Below are positions 16,923 to 25,785 of a DNA stretch of 64,000 bases, piece after piece (position 1 is the first letter of the stretch; every line of letters begins with the position of its first letter). Origin of the DNA: an uncultured Pseudoflavonifractor sp. (GTDB taxonomy: Bacteria; Bacillota; Clostridia; Oscillospirales; Oscillospiraceae); the NCBI RefSeq assembly GCF_944387805.1, contig NZ_CALXGI010000009.1, forward strand, positions 1 through 64,000. The letters run 5' to 3'. The notes under the pieces are model-generated. The model had not been told where the DNA came from. It did not search any database and saw nothing but the letters and a program-made list of their open reading frames with translations. Position numbers and translations under genes: made by a program.

Positions 16923-17648
16923 TTACTCAGCCGCGGTCTCCTCGGCCTTCTCCTCAGGGGCATCCTGACCCTGCTTGCCCTCCATGATGGCGTTGGCCAT
17001 AACGGAAGAGATGAGCTTGATGGCACGGATTGCGTCGTCATTGCCGGGGATGACATAGTCGATCTCGTCGGGATCGCAGTTGGTATCCACAATGGCCACG
17101 ATAGGAATGTTCAGCTTGCGGGCCTCGTTGATGGCGTTGCGCTCCTTGCGGGGGTCGACCACGAACAGAGCGCCGGGGAGCTTCTTCATCTCCACAACGC
17201 CGCCCAGGTACTTCTCCAGCTTGGCGATCTCGCCCATATGCTTCATGACTTCCTTCTTGGGGAGCATGTCGAAGGTGCCGTCCTCCTGCATCTTCTTCAG
17301 CTGGTTGAGACGGTCCACGCGGCCGCGCATGGTCTTGAAGTTGGTGAGCATGCCGCCCAGCCAGCGGGCATTCACATAGTAACCGCCGCAGCGGCCGGCC
17401 TCTTCCTTAATGGCCTCCTGCGCCTGCTTCTTAGTGCCCACGAAGAGCAGAGTCTGGCCGTTCTGAGCCAGATCGCGGACGAAGTTGTAGGCTTCCTCCA
17501 GCTTCTTCACGGTCTTCTGCAGGTCGATAATGTAGATGCCGTTACGCTCGGTGTAGATGTAAGCGGCCATCTTGGGATTCCAGCGGCGGGTCTGGTGACC
17601 AAAGTGGACACCGGCCTCCAGGAGCTGCTTCATAGATACGACTGCCAT
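16923..17648 (-). CDS. rpsB: 30S ribosomal protein S2
   Basis: The 241-aa protein opens [27 protein letters not shown], the S2 signature, and contains [12 protein letters not shown] and [11 protein letters not shown]. It binds the small subunit between head and body. A canonical promoter lies about 120 bases upstream. The leader can form a GC-rich stem (GGAGCGCC ... GGCGGGCTCC), which may be a feedback site for S2, as is known for rpsB leaders in other bacteria. The C-terminal tail is acidic. Confidence 0.98.
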   Translation of the reverse strand: MAVVSMKQLLEAGVHFGHQTRRWNPKMAAYIYTERNGIYIIDLQKTVKKLEEAYNFVRDLAQNGQTLLFVGTKKQAQEAIKEEAGRCGGYYVNARWLGGMLTNFKTMRGRVDRLNQLKKMQEDGTFDMLPKKEVMKHMGEIAKLEKYLGGVVEMKKLPGALFVVDPRKERNAINEARKLNIPIVAIVDTNCDPDEIDYVIPGNDDAIRAIKLISSVMANAIMEGKQGQDAPEEKAEETAAE

Positions 17649-17770
17649 AGTTTTATTTCCTCCTTTATAGTTATTACCTCCACCAGTTCATCCGGAGCCC
17701 GCCAGCCCATGGGGCACAAGGCGCTCCGTCACAACGGTGTGCGTAATACTGCGCTTTTACACAGCTAGAG
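17649..17770 (-). promoter_or_regulatory. rpsB leader (possible S2 autoregulatory RNA)
   Basis: The transcribed 5' region is about 120 bases. It contains a complementary pair GGAGCGCC ... GGCGGGCTCC around a CCCATGGG segment, followed by GGAGG-type sites close to the start codon. rpsB leaders are regulated by S2 in several phyla. Whether this one is cannot be told from a single sequence. Confidence 0.4.
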
Positions 17771-17771
17771 T

Positions 17772-17800
17772 ATTTTATCATAGGGTTGTGCGGAATGCAA
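17772..17800 (-). promoter_or_regulatory. Sigma-A-type promoter of rpsB-tsf
   Basis: On the minus strand TTGCAT (17800-17795), a 17-base spacer and TAAAAT (17777-17772) form a near-consensus promoter directed at rpsB. Confidence 0.8.
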
Positions 17801-17836
17801 GTATGATTTCCAGTTTTATTTTATAAAATGCAGATT

Positions 17837-18139
17837 TTACAGGTTTTTTTCCTTTCTCTCCCTTTCTCTGCCCCGGCGGCGTTCCTGCCGGCCGGGTTCC
17901 AGGGCGCCGGACTCTACCAAAATAATATCCTCTCCAAATCTCCGTACCGATTCCCAGGGAAAGATCCGGTCCTCCTCCCTCCCCAGCAGGCCGAACAGGC
18001 GCAGGCGCCCAGGCACCACCAGGGCGCAGATCTGTCCGCTGTCCAGCTCTACCTCCACATCTCCCACATAACCATACCGGCAGCCGTTGGTCACGTTGAT
18101 AATCTCCTTGCACCGCAAATCGGCAATTCTGCTCTTCAT
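17837..18139 (-). CDS. ylmC: YlmC/YmxH-family sporulation-associated protein (PRC-barrel-like)
   Basis: The 100-aa protein begins MKSRIADLRCKEIINVTNGCRYGYVGDVEVEL, matching YlmC/YmxH proteins, which carry a small PRC-like beta barrel (RLRLFGLLGREED... FPWESVRRFGEDIILV). YlmC-type genes are conserved in endospore formers and YmxH is linked to sporulation. The last about 20 residues are a run of Arg, Glu and Lys, longer and more charged than usual. The molecular role is not established. Confidence 0.85.
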   Translation of the reverse strand: MKSRIADLRCKEIINVTNGCRYGYVGDVEVELDSGQICALVVPGRLRLFGLLGREEDRIFPWESVRRFGEDIILVESGALEPGRQERRRGRERERKEKNL

Positions 18140-18225
18140 GGCTGTTCCCCCATTTTCAAATCGCGGAATATGATATATAATCCTATGAGATACCCTCTTG
18201 TCCTATGAAAGACTGGTGACTTAAC

Positions 18226-19110
18226 ATGCAGGCAAAATCAACCGCCAAAAACCGCCGCCGATGGCTCTGGGCTGCGGTTCCCGTGGCCATTGTGGTGCTG
18301 TTCTTTGGGCTCAACGCCTTGCTTCAAACCTTTTGGGCCCATCGCGCCCCCTATTTTTCACCGAATTATCAGCAAATAGACCTTTCCCCCATATTGTCAC
18401 AGCCGAAGCTGGAGAATGCGGATTACGAGACGCTCTTTTTTCAGACCGGCCTTGCCCGCCCGGCAGTGGACGCACTGCTCTCCCGGGGCAGTCAGGGTGT
18501 GGCTCAGATTCTGGAAACCCAGGCGGGGTTCTTTGCTGAACAGACGCCGGTATGTCTGGATTTGCCCCCCATCACCAAGGAGGATCGGCTGCGGGATGCC
18601 GAAGGAAACGTAGTTTACTCGGTGCCCCTGGCTCCGCTGGAGCCAGGCGACATCATTCTCTCCTTCTCCACCCACACCTACGGCTGGCGGCATGGCCATG
18701 CATCTCTGGTGGTGGATCCCCTGCTGGGCGTCACACTGGAGGCAGTGGTACTGGGCAGCGACAGCGCCCAGGTCAACGCCCAGCACTGGCGCACCTACTC
18801 CAACTTTATGGTTCTGAGGGTAAAAGACGCCGATGACGAAACCAGACAACAGGTTGTGCAGTTTGCCCTGGAGCATCTGGATGGGATTCCATACAGCCTG
18901 CTTTCCGGCATCTTCGGTCCCAAGGCCCCCGACCCGGACAGCCCGCTCAAGGCCCAGTGCGCCTACCTCCCCTGGTACGCCTGGCAGGCCTTCGGCGTAG
19001 ACCTGGACTCGGACGGCGGGAAGATTGTCACCGTGCTGGACCTGGCCGAGAGCCCTCTCCTGGAGGTAGTCCAGATTTACGGAATCGACCCCGCCTCTCT
19101 ACCTTTATAA
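18226..19110 (+). CDS. YiiX/NlpC-P60-like hydrolase with N-terminal membrane anchor
   Basis: The 294-aa protein has one N-terminal membrane helix (about residues 13-34, after a basic start). Its catalytic region is of the circularly permuted papain-like (NlpC/P60, YiiX) type: LEPGDIILSFSTHTYGWRHGHASLVV supplies a histidine, and KAQCAYLPWYAWQAFGVDLDSDGG near residues 240-260 supplies the likely catalytic cysteine. YiiX-like enzymes hydrolyse amide or ester bonds, often in peptidoglycan or lipids. The position of the anchor implies an extracytoplasmic catalytic domain. It is a single gene closed by a strong terminator. Confidence 0.75.
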   Translation: MQAKSTAKNRRRWLWAAVPVAIVVLFFGLNALLQTFWAHRAPYFSPNYQQIDLSPILSQPKLENADYETLFFQTGLARPAVDALLSRGSQGVAQILETQAGFFAEQTPVCLDLPPITKEDRLRDAEGNVVYSVPLAPLEPGDIILSFSTHTYGWRHGHASLVVDPLLGVTLEAVVLGSDSAQVNAQHWRTYSNFMVLRVKDADDETRQQVVQFALEHLDGIPYSLLSGIFGPKAPDPDSPLKAQCAYLPWYAWQAFGVDLDSDGGKIVTVLDLAESPLLEVVQIYGIDPASLPL

Positions 19111-19121
19111 ATAAAAATTAT

Positions 19122-19164
19122 AAACACAGAGCGCCCGGCTCCCCAAGCCGGGCGCTCTGTGTTT
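19122..19164. terminator. Strong terminator after the YiiX-like gene
   Basis: A perfect 19-bp stem (19122-19140 and 19146-19164) with loop CCCCA is followed by Ts. The A-rich left flank means it could also act on the other strand. Confidence 0.9.
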
Positions 19165-19182
19165 TTGTGAGGGAGATATTTA

Positions 19183-19281
19183 ATGCGGCGCAATGAACTG
19201 ACTGGCATCGATTCATCTCTTGAAGATCTGCGCAAATCTTCTGTCTGTCCGGCGCTGTACTCCGGAAAAACTCCGCACTAA
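19183..19281 (+). CDS. Possible 32-codon small ORF
   Basis: ATG 19183 follows AGGGAG at a good distance, and the frame (MRRNELTGIDSSLEDLRKSS...) runs to TAA 19281. It lies directly behind a strong terminator and no promoter is evident. The call is weak and could be chance. Confidence 0.2.
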   Translation: MRRNELTGIDSSLEDLRKSSVCPALYSGKTPH

Positions 19282-19302
19282 ATCGAAATAATAGGCTGTA
19301 GT

Positions 19303-20661
19303 TTACAGCAGCGCCTCAATCTCTTCCCTGAGGGCCTTGCCGTCAGGGATCATAGAGACATGGCGGATCTGGCCGTTGATGACCATAGTGGGCAGGTTGG
19401 TGATTCCCATCTTCTTGCAGCGGACTACATTCTCACGGATGGTGTATTTATACTCCACAATATCAATCTTATCGCCGAAGTAGTCCTTGGCAGCCTGTGC
19501 GGCGGCCATCATATAGGTACAGGCGGCGCATTGGGTGGAATCCAGCGTAAAGACTTCGATGAGAGGCCGCTCCAAATGTTCGTAGTCGGGCAGTTCAATT
19601 TGGATGCCGCTCTCGTCGGGACCGGTGTAGTCTTTGAGCATCTCGCGGCACTGCTCGGTGTTCTTCACCGCCTGGGAGCAGGCCACAGTGTTCTCCACAG
19701 GCACATCATAGGGCATGTCGCAGCCGGGACTGATGATCATGTTGCGGTGATCCTCCACCCTGTCCAGCAAATCCACCACATACTTCATGTTGTCCTTGGG
19801 GGTACCGTGGAGCATGACGGTGGTCAGGGGGATATTGCCGCTGATGGCAATGTTGTACTTGTCGGACACACTCTTGCCGTAGACAAAATCCACGTTCTCA
19901 TCCACCGCGATAGAGTCCGGATTGGTCTTGCACATCACATCAAGCTGAGGCGTAGCGTTGCCGCAGACAAAGAAAGAGGAGAACACGCCCCTGCTGCGGA
20001 TATAGTCGAACACCGCCTTGAAGGAGTCCGCCAGCATGGCATCGAAGGACTCAGGGGCAATCTGACTGACCAGGGGGTCCACTACCGCGATGACATCCAT
20101 GCCTGCGTTGATATAGTAATCGCACATGCGGATGGAGACCTCGGCGCAATAACCCACCAAATCGCGGACATACTGCTCATCCATGAGCATATCCAGGAAG
20201 ATCTCGCTTCCCCGCAGGTGAGAGGCCAAGGTGAAGGGACCGCAGATGAGGCCATAGAGGGCGATGTCGTCGCCAACCGAGGCCTTCAGCTTGGTCATGG
20301 CCTCCAGCATAACGGGAATCCGGCCGGACTCAGGGGTGGGCAGCTTACAGCGGCAGGGAATCCCTTTATTGTCCCCCTCAAAGGGGTGGCTGGCCACGGA
20401 GGGCGGATTATCCTTGGCCCACATCAGGTCGCAGCCCAGAATCTCCGCCTCCAGCTGGAGGTCGAACATGATGGGCATGCCGTCAGGCCCATAGAGCCGG
20501 GCCACCTCCATCAGACACTCATAGAGCTTCTGACCGTCCTGAAGAATCTCCTCCGCAGTATAGCCCTTGAGCTTTCCGGAGTGAATGCCGGCAAAGGGCA
20601 CCCAGGGCACCCGCTTGGTGGGCTCGTGACGCATGGTCTTAAAAATCAGTTCCTTACCCAT
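19303..20661 (-). CDS. URO-D-family corrinoid methyltransferase fused to a thioredoxin-like domain
   Basis: The 452-aa protein has a uroporphyrinogen-decarboxylase-like barrel (about residues 1-355). Metal-binding-type residues are seen as FFVCGN and ISPGCDMP, as in MtaA/MtbA methyltransferases that move methyl groups between corrinoid proteins and a thiol. Residues about 365-452 add a thioredoxin-fold domain with C378-A-A-C381 and a cis-proline motif (NLPTMVI). It is the last gene of the corrinoid operon. It probably accepts the methyl group from the corrinoid protein; the acceptor (a thiol or tetrahydrofolate) is unknown. Confidence 0.8.
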   Translation of the reverse strand: MGKELIFKTMRHEPTKRVPWVPFAGIHSGKLKGYTAEEILQDGQKLYECLMEVARLYGPDGMPIMFDLQLEAEILGCDLMWAKDNPPSVASHPFEGDNKGIPCRCKLPTPESGRIPVMLEAMTKLKASVGDDIALYGLICGPFTLASHLRGSEIFLDMLMDEQYVRDLVGYCAEVSIRMCDYYINAGMDVIAVVDPLVSQIAPESFDAMLADSFKAVFDYIRSRGVFSSFFVCGNATPQLDVMCKTNPDSIAVDENVDFVYGKSVSDKYNIAISGNIPLTTVMLHGTPKDNMKYVVDLLDRVEDHRNMIISPGCDMPYDVPVENTVACSQAVKNTEQCREMLKDYTGPDESGIQIELPDYEHLERPLIEVFTLDSTQCAACTYMMAAAQAAKDYFGDKIDIVEYKYTIRENVVRCKKMGITNLPTMVINGQIRHVSMIPDGKALREEIEALL

Positions 20662-20744
20662 AATGATATAATTCCTTTCCAGACCGGGGGCCGGAGGCGG
20701 AACCCTCCAGCCCCTCAGAATGCAGTGATGTGATGGCAGGACGC

Positions 20745-22307
20745 TTACTTTTCCACCGCTTTTGCGTCTTTTTTCGCCTTCTTAACCTCATAGAACCGGT
20801 TCATTCCGGCCTCCAGCGTGGCAAAGAAGGGAGCGGCGTCGCTCTCGGGCTGTTTGGTCACCAGACTGACCACAAACATGGTCACTGCAGAGCCCAGGAG
20901 ACCAAAGGCGCCGTACCAGGTGTCGCCCACGTCCCACACGAAGTAGGTCATGAGAACCAGCACCGTGCCCACAATGGAGGCGACGATAGCCGCCTGCTTG
21001 GTGGCCTTCTTCCAGTACAGGCCGAACACCAGCACGGCGAACAGGGGCGTTACAATGGCGATGGAGAACATAATCAGGGTGAAAATCAGATCGGGCGGAT
21101 TGATGGCCAGAACAGTGGAGGTCAGGCCGATAACCACGATGATGACCCGGTGGACCATATTCTCCTTTTTCTCAGGCACCTTAATATGGAAGGTATTTTT
21201 AATCAAATCGGAGGACACAATGGCGGCGCTGACGCCCAGGAAAGCATTGGCGGTGGACAGGCCTACGGCCGCAGAGCCCACGAAGAAGCCAATCATCAGC
21301 ACAACGGCCAGCATGGGGCTGAAGTCCAGCACGAAGTTCTTCACCAGATAGGGGATGATGAGCTCGGACTCGGAGGCGGTCATATTGCTGACCAGAGCCA
21401 GGCCAATGAGGCCGATCATCATGGTGCCGGTCCAAACCACGGCCTGGAGCACAGGGGTGAGGAAGGACAGCTTGCGCTGGGTCTTCATGTTGTCGCCAAA
21501 ATAGCCGGAACGGACGAACACATGGGGCAGCATGATGGTCCAGCCGATGGCGCAGGAGAAGGGATAGCCGAACCGGGCCGCGTAGGGCGTCCAGCCGGAG
21601 GGGCCGGGATAGGAGAAGAACGACTGCGTGTTCTCCCACAGGTTGCCCACCGCCGCAGGCAGGGATCCGCCAAAGCCCACGATAAGGCAGGCGATGACGA
21701 TGACCCACAGCATGGCAATAAACAGCAGGCCCTGGACAGTATCCGCCATGGCGGCGGACTTCATGCCGCCGATGCACACAAAAACCGTCATGGTCAGGCC
21801 GATGACAATAACAGCCATGCGGTAGTTGATGGCGCCGTCAGTGGCATACTGGGCCGCCTGGGCGATGGCCACCAGGGTGGAGGTGACATAGGGTACGGCG
21901 GAGACCAGGAAGATGATGCCCAGGATGGTGCGCAGGGCGTTGCTCTTGAAGCGCTCATAGTAGAAATCTGCGGGAGTAACCAGCGTGCCGCCCTTTTCCT
22001 GATTGACGATCCACACCTTGTTCATGGTAAAGTGGGCGATAATGGGGAACAGGGCAATGTAGCTCATCTCAGACAGCCAGTAGCCCAGGCCGCCGCGGTA
22101 GTAGGCGCCGGGGCCGGCGAAGAACACCCAGGTGCTCATCAGAGACGCGATGTAGGTCATAACCAGCACCGGCCAGGGCACGGATGCGGTCAGCAGGCTT
22201 CCCTTGTTCTTCTGGCGGCGCTCCTTCAGCGTAACGTAGACTGCCACGCCGATGAGGAAGCACATGTACAGGCCAAATGCGATCCAGATAGTATTGGCGC
22301 TCAGCAT
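20745..22307 (-). CDS. Sodium:solute symporter (SSS family)
   Basis: The 520-aa membrane protein has about 13 hydrophobic segments and starts at ATG 22307 behind AAGGAGG. It shows SSS features such as YYRGGLGYWLSEMSY near the N-terminus. SSS carriers use a sodium gradient to bring in substrates such as proline, betaine or sugars. Its place between the MttB homologue and the URO-D gene implies that it imports the methylated amine substrate. It is paired with the 78-aa protein encoded just upstream. The substrate cannot be read from the sequence. Confidence 0.88.
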   Translation of the reverse strand: MLSANTIWIAFGLYMCFLIGVAVYVTLKERRQKNKGSLLTASVPWPVLVMTYIASLMSTWVFFAGPGAYYRGGLGYWLSEMSYIALFPIIAHFTMNKVWIVNQEKGGTLVTPADFYYERFKSNALRTILGIIFLVSAVPYVTSTLVAIAQAAQYATDGAINYRMAVIVIGLTMTVFVCIGGMKSAAMADTVQGLLFIAMLWVIVIACLIVGFGGSLPAAVGNLWENTQSFFSYPGPSGWTPYAARFGYPFSCAIGWTIMLPHVFVRSGYFGDNMKTQRKLSFLTPVLQAVVWTGTMMIGLIGLALVSNMTASESELIIPYLVKNFVLDFSPMLAVVLMIGFFVGSAAVGLSTANAFLGVSAAIVSSDLIKNTFHIKVPEKKENMVHRVIIVVIGLTSTVLAINPPDLIFTLIMFSIAIVTPLFAVLVFGLYWKKATKQAAIVASIVGTVLVLMTYFVWDVGDTWYGAFGLLGSAVTMFVVSLVTKQPESDAAPFFATLEAGMNRFYEVKKAKKDAKAVEK

Positions 22308-22310
22308 CCG

Positions 22311-22547
22311 TTATCCCTCCTTTGTACTGGACGCGGGGGGCGCGTCCGCATCATCTCGCAGCTTGTAAATCCGGTAGACCCTTACCAGGCCCACATAGAC
22401 GATGATCCAGATGGGTACGACCGTAAGCAGCGCGTGAATCAGCGTGGGAATGGCCTCGCCATAAGGCGGGACACCAGGGAGATTGTAGAGGATATAGAAG
22501 ATTACCGTGAGAATCAGCCAGATTTTTTCCGTCTTCGTTACTTTCAT
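22311..22547 (-). CDS. Small membrane partner of the SSS transporter (YhdT/DUF997-like)
   Basis: The 78-aa protein has two membrane helices: IWLILTVIFYILYNL and IWIIVYVGLVRVYRIYKL, after a Pro/Gly loop (PGVPPYGEAIP). Small proteins of this shape (YhdT, DUF997) are commonly encoded directly before SSS transporters such as PanF. It ends three bases before the SSS gene, so the two are co-expressed and probably form one transporter. The family name is by shape and context. Confidence 0.7.
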   Translation of the reverse strand: MKVTKTEKIWLILTVIFYILYNLPGVPPYGEAIPTLIHALLTVVPIWIIVYVGLVRVYRIYKLRDDADAPPASSTKEG

Positions 22548-22625
22548 CTCTAAACCGCCTTTCTCTCAAATTCCAGACACACATGCGGAATTTCGTCGCC
22601 GAAACCGCTTATGGGGCGGATCCAT

Positions 22626-22657
22626 GATATGGCCCGCACGGAGATGCGGGCCATATC
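22626..22657 (-). terminator. Intercistronic hairpin after the mttB homologue
   Basis: A perfect 12-bp stem (22626-22637 and 22646-22657) with an 8-base loop, 20 bases after the mttB-like stop, lacks a T-run. It likely trims or stabilises the upstream mRNA, lowering expression of the transporter genes that follow. Confidence 0.6.
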
Positions 22658-22676
22658 GCAGATGGCCGGAGTGCGC

Positions 22677-24134
22677 TTACTCCTTTACCAGCGCGGCGTG
22701 GGCCTGCTTGAGCACCTTCTCCACCTCAGCAGCCTTGTCGGCAGGCAGGGCGTAGACGTCCTCGGCAGCCATGATGGCGTGGAACTTCTCCACGGCCTTC
22801 TCCGCCAGGGTCTTGCTGCCGGCCAGCTCCCAATTCACGGGGCTGTCCCGGTTGAACATGTCGGGGCGGTGAGGCTCGGTAAAGTGGCGGAAGGTGTGCT
22901 CGCTGGTCAGGAAGCTGAAGGACGGATCCCGATCGGCGCCGGAAATAAGATCCTCCCAGTCCAGCGTCTCGTCGTTGACGTCCAGGCCGCGGCGGATGCG
23001 GCGGGCAATACCGAAGATCTCGTTGTCGATGATCAGCTGCACGGGACTGATGGTCTTGGCGGTCTCCAGCTGGCCGGCGCCGCCCAGGACGGAGGCCTCG
23101 CTCATGGCCATGGCGTCAATGAGGTTGGTGCGCTCAATGAAGTTCTGCGCGTCCAGCACCACGCTGTCGGTGCCGGTGCCGTAAGAGTGGGCGCGGATAT
23201 TGTAGCCCCGCTCAAAGAGCTCCATGCAGATAAGACGGGCGATGGTGATCTCAGTGTTGGACTGGAGGGTATAAGTACTCTGCATGTCCATGGAGAACAG
23301 CAGCGGCGTGGCGATAACCGGCAGGCCGGGGCAGAGGAGCTCCAGAATCACAATCTGGGCAAAGACCTCGGCGCAGGCCACAAAGGCGGTGCCCTGGGCG
23401 GTGACGGGGGTGTTGGCTCCGGCAGTGGGCAGAGAGCAGGGCTGGACAGGCACCTTGGCCTTGGCGCAGCGGTAGAGCACCTCGGCGTCCATATGCTTGA
23501 AGGTCAGGCTGGGCACGCCGCAGGAGATGAAGCTGACAATGGGCTTCTTCTGCAGGTTCTCCAGCCCGCCCACAGCGGCGGCGGCCATGTCGATGAGCCA
23601 CTGGACATTGTCGGACTCATAGGGCTGAATCCAGATATGCTTGGCGGAGTGCTTCAGTGCCTTCTCCAGCGTATAGACATCCACAGCGTCGCCGGGCACG
23701 TACTCGCCGGAAGTGGAAGGCAGGGTGACATAGTCCAGGTTCTCCATCACGTTGGTGATCTTATACCACTCGTCCACCTCTTCCAGGGTGGTGTAATGAG
23801 TGTCGCCATTGATGGTGCGGTAGTTGGGCGCACCGGTATTGGTGCGGGTATAGAAGCTGCCGGTGGGATTGGGGAACTCCAGGTCGTACTTGCCGCTGGG
23901 AGAATAGAGGGTGAATTTCTTGGGGACGGCAGCGACGGCTCTGTCGATAAGCTCCTTGGTAAAGCGGACATCCTTCTTCTCCATGTCTACCGCGCAGCCC
24001 AGCTTATCCAGCTCGGAGAGCAGCTCCTCATGGTCCAGATGAATGCCGCGCTCGATGAGCAGCTGTTCCATGCGGGACTTGAGATACTGAAGTTCCTGGT
24101 CGCTCAACACTTCATATTTAACTCTTCCTACCAT
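22677..24134 (-). CDS. mttB: MttB-family trimethylamine/quaternary amine methyltransferase, non-pyrrolysine type
   Basis: The 485-aa protein belongs to the MttB superfamily: N-terminal GRVKYEVLSDQEL, then LPSTSGEYVPGDAVDVYTLE and a TIM-barrel core (VILELLCPGLPVIATPLLF). There is no in-frame TAG, so the pyrrolysine found in true trimethylamine enzymes is absent. Homologues of this kind (for example MtgB, MtpB, MtcB) demethylate glycine betaine, proline betaine or carnitine onto a corrinoid protein. Immediately upstream lie two corrinoid protein genes, as expected. The exact amine is not determined; the transporter and regulator beside it support import and sensing of it. Confidence 0.87.
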   Translation of the reverse strand: MVGRVKYEVLSDQELQYLKSRMEQLLIERGIHLDHEELLSELDKLGCAVDMEKKDVRFTKELIDRAVAAVPKKFTLYSPSGKYDLEFPNPTGSFYTRTNTGAPNYRTINGDTHYTTLEEVDEWYKITNVMENLDYVTLPSTSGEYVPGDAVDVYTLEKALKHSAKHIWIQPYESDNVQWLIDMAAAAVGGLENLQKKPIVSFISCGVPSLTFKHMDAEVLYRCAKAKVPVQPCSLPTAGANTPVTAQGTAFVACAEVFAQIVILELLCPGLPVIATPLLFSMDMQSTYTLQSNTEITIARLICMELFERGYNIRAHSYGTGTDSVVLDAQNFIERTNLIDAMAMSEASVLGGAGQLETAKTISPVQLIIDNEIFGIARRIRRGLDVNDETLDWEDLISGADRDPSFSFLTSEHTFRHFTEPHRPDMFNRDSPVNWELAGSKTLAEKAVEKFHAIMAAEDVYALPADKAAEVEKVLKQAHAALVKE

Positions 24135-24224
24135 AGGAATTCATCCTCCATTTCATTCATATCTGCCGGCGCAAGGCCGGGATGTCAGTCGGAATCGCAA
24201 AGGCCGGAACGTTCAGTCGGAATT

Positions 24225-24866
24225 TCAGCGGATGCTGGTTACATACTCCTTGGCCCAGCGGGCGGCGGCGGCGGCATCGGCAGTGAAGGCATCAGCGCCG
24301 ATCTTGTCGGCCCAGGCCTGGGTAACAGGGGCGCCGCCGATCATAACCTTGACCTGGTCCCGGACGCCGGCCTGCTTCAGGACCTCAATGACATGGCCCT
24401 GCTCGTTCATCGTGGTGGTCAGCAGCGCGGAGAGGCCCACAATATCAGGATTGTACTCCTTGATGGCCTCCACGAACTTCTCTGCGGGAACGTTGGCGCC
24501 CAGGTCAATGACCTTCAGATTGGCGCTCTTCATCATCAGGCCCACCAGGTTCTTTCCGATGTCGTGGAGGTCGCCCTTCACAGTGGCGATGACAGCGGTG
24601 CCGATGGTGGTGTCGCCGCCGGCGGCCAGCAGGGGCTGAATGACTTCCACGCCGGTATTCATGGCCTTGGCGGACATGAGCACGTTGGGCACGAAAATCT
24701 GCCCCTTGGCAAACCGCTCGCCAATCTCGTTGATGCCGGGCATCAGTCCGTTGTTCAAAATGTCGGTGGCCTCCACCTTCTGCTCCACTGCCTCGGCCAC
24801 CTTAGCCTTGGTACCCATGATGTCGCCCTTAATAACAAGCTCGGTGATCTCGTTGAGAATAGACAT
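24225..24866 (-). CDS. mttC: Corrinoid protein (MttC/MtbC-like), cobalamin-binding
   Basis: The 213-aa protein has the MetH-like cap/B12-binding pair: a helical N-terminal domain with LMPGINEIGERFAKGQIFVPNVLMSA, then a Rossmann-type domain with the cobalamin-binding motif GDLHDIGKN near residues 98-106 and GSANVPAE-like strands. His101-type axial coordination is typical. It accepts the methyl group from the MttB homologue at its Co(I) centre. It is encoded next to mttB, in the expected order. Confidence 0.9.
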   Translation of the reverse strand: MSILNEITELVIKGDIMGTKAKVAEAVEQKVEATDILNNGLMPGINEIGERFAKGQIFVPNVLMSAKAMNTGVEVIQPLLAAGGDTTIGTAVIATVKGDLHDIGKNLVGLMMKSANLKVIDLGANVPAEKFVEAIKEYNPDIVGLSALLTTTMNEQGHVIEVLKQAGVRDQVKVMIGGAPVTQAWADKIGADAFTADAAAAARWAKEYVTSIR

Positions 24867-24953
24867 GAATTCCCGCTCCTTTTCAAATATTATCCGTATG
24901 CCTGCTTCCTTCGTTTGTCCTTGGTCTCAGCTATCGTGTGTAAGGTACAGCGC

Positions 24954-25613
24954 TCAGTCCTGCGGAGGCTTCCGCCGTTCTGTGCTAATCTCGGTGGCCA
25001 GGCGGGCCGTGTCCATCATCGTCGCAGAGAACTCCACTCCTAACTCCCGGGCAAAGCTGGGCGTAATGGGGCCGCCCCCCACAATGATGTGGACGGGATA
25101 GCCGAAATCCTCCTGGCGAATCCGCTTCACAGTCTCCTTCATACTGGCCATGGATGTGGTCAGCATGGCGGACATGGCCACAATTCGAGCGCCGTCTGCC
25201 CGCAGCTGGGCAATGAACTGTTCGGCACCGACATTGGACCCCAGATCCGTCACATCGAATCCGGCGCTCTGGAGCATAATGCTCACCAGGCTTTTTCCGA
25301 TGGTGTGGATGTCGCCACGGACGGTTCCAACCACAACCTTCTCCCGATGGATCGCTCCTTCCGTCTGTTCCAGCAGCAGCGGCCGAATGATGGACACCGC
25401 CTTCTGCATGGCTCTGGCCGAGAGCAGGATTTGAGGGATAAACCGCTCCTCCCTGCTCAGCATCACGCCCAGACGATCCATGGCCGGAATCATGCCCTTT
25501 TCCAGAATGTCCACCGGACGGCAACCCTTTGCAAGCAGCTCTCGGCACTCCGCTACGGTCTTCTTTTCATCCCCGTCGATGATGCTCTGAAAAATTGTAC
25601 TAAACCGATTCAT
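24954..25613 (-). CDS. Second corrinoid protein, variant binding motif
   Basis: The 219-aa protein is a paralogue of the 24225-24866 product, sharing the same cap (MIPAMDRLGVMLSREERFIPQILLSARAM) and B12 domain. Its binding motif reads VRGDIHTIGKSL: the D-x-H-x-x-G core is kept, but the flanking Asp and Asn of the usual DLHDIGKN have changed. Two corrinoid proteins in one operon could use different substrates or acceptors. It is the first gene of the minus-strand operon. Distinct specificity is inference. Confidence 0.85.
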   Translation of the reverse strand: MNRFSTIFQSIIDGDEKKTVAECRELLAKGCRPVDILEKGMIPAMDRLGVMLSREERFIPQILLSARAMQKAVSIIRPLLLEQTEGAIHREKVVVGTVRGDIHTIGKSLVSIMLQSAGFDVTDLGSNVGAEQFIAQLRADGARIVAMSAMLTTSMASMKETVKRIRQEDFGYPVHIIVGGGPITPSFARELGVEFSATMMDTARLATEISTERRKPPQD

Positions 25614-25744
25614 TCTGCTGTTCCTTTCCGCTCCACGCTTGTAGTATATCGAAACCAGCCTATATTTTCTAAGAAAAATACCATTTCTTTTTGTTTTATT
25701 CCGGCGTATTTGCCAACGTTTAGCCCTGGTAGGAAACTTGTTTA

Positions 25745-25773
25745 TTGCTTTTCTTCCAAAAAAGGGGTATAGT
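25745..25773 (+). promoter_or_regulatory. Promoter of the PocR/AraC regulator operon
   Basis: TTGCTT at 25745-25750, a 17-base spacer and TATAGT at 25768-25773 form a plausible sigma-A promoter. It lies in the divergent intergenic region, with the hairpin at 25786-25817 just downstream. Confidence 0.6.
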
Positions 25774-25785
25774 ATTTAAAAAATT

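Noticed and set aside
20730-22553. Long plus-strand frame opposite the symporter
   Set aside because: It is the antisense of a membrane protein; no family pattern.
22677-24134. Pyrrolysine-dependent methyltransferase
   Set aside because: The frame has no internal TAG, so it is the non-pyrrolysine type.
22611-25043. Long plus-strand open frame (about 810 codons) over the mttB homologue and corrinoid gene
   Set aside because: It lies opposite genes with unmistakable conserved motifs, and the composition (His/Gly/Gln-rich) is typical of an antisense frame in high-GC DNA.
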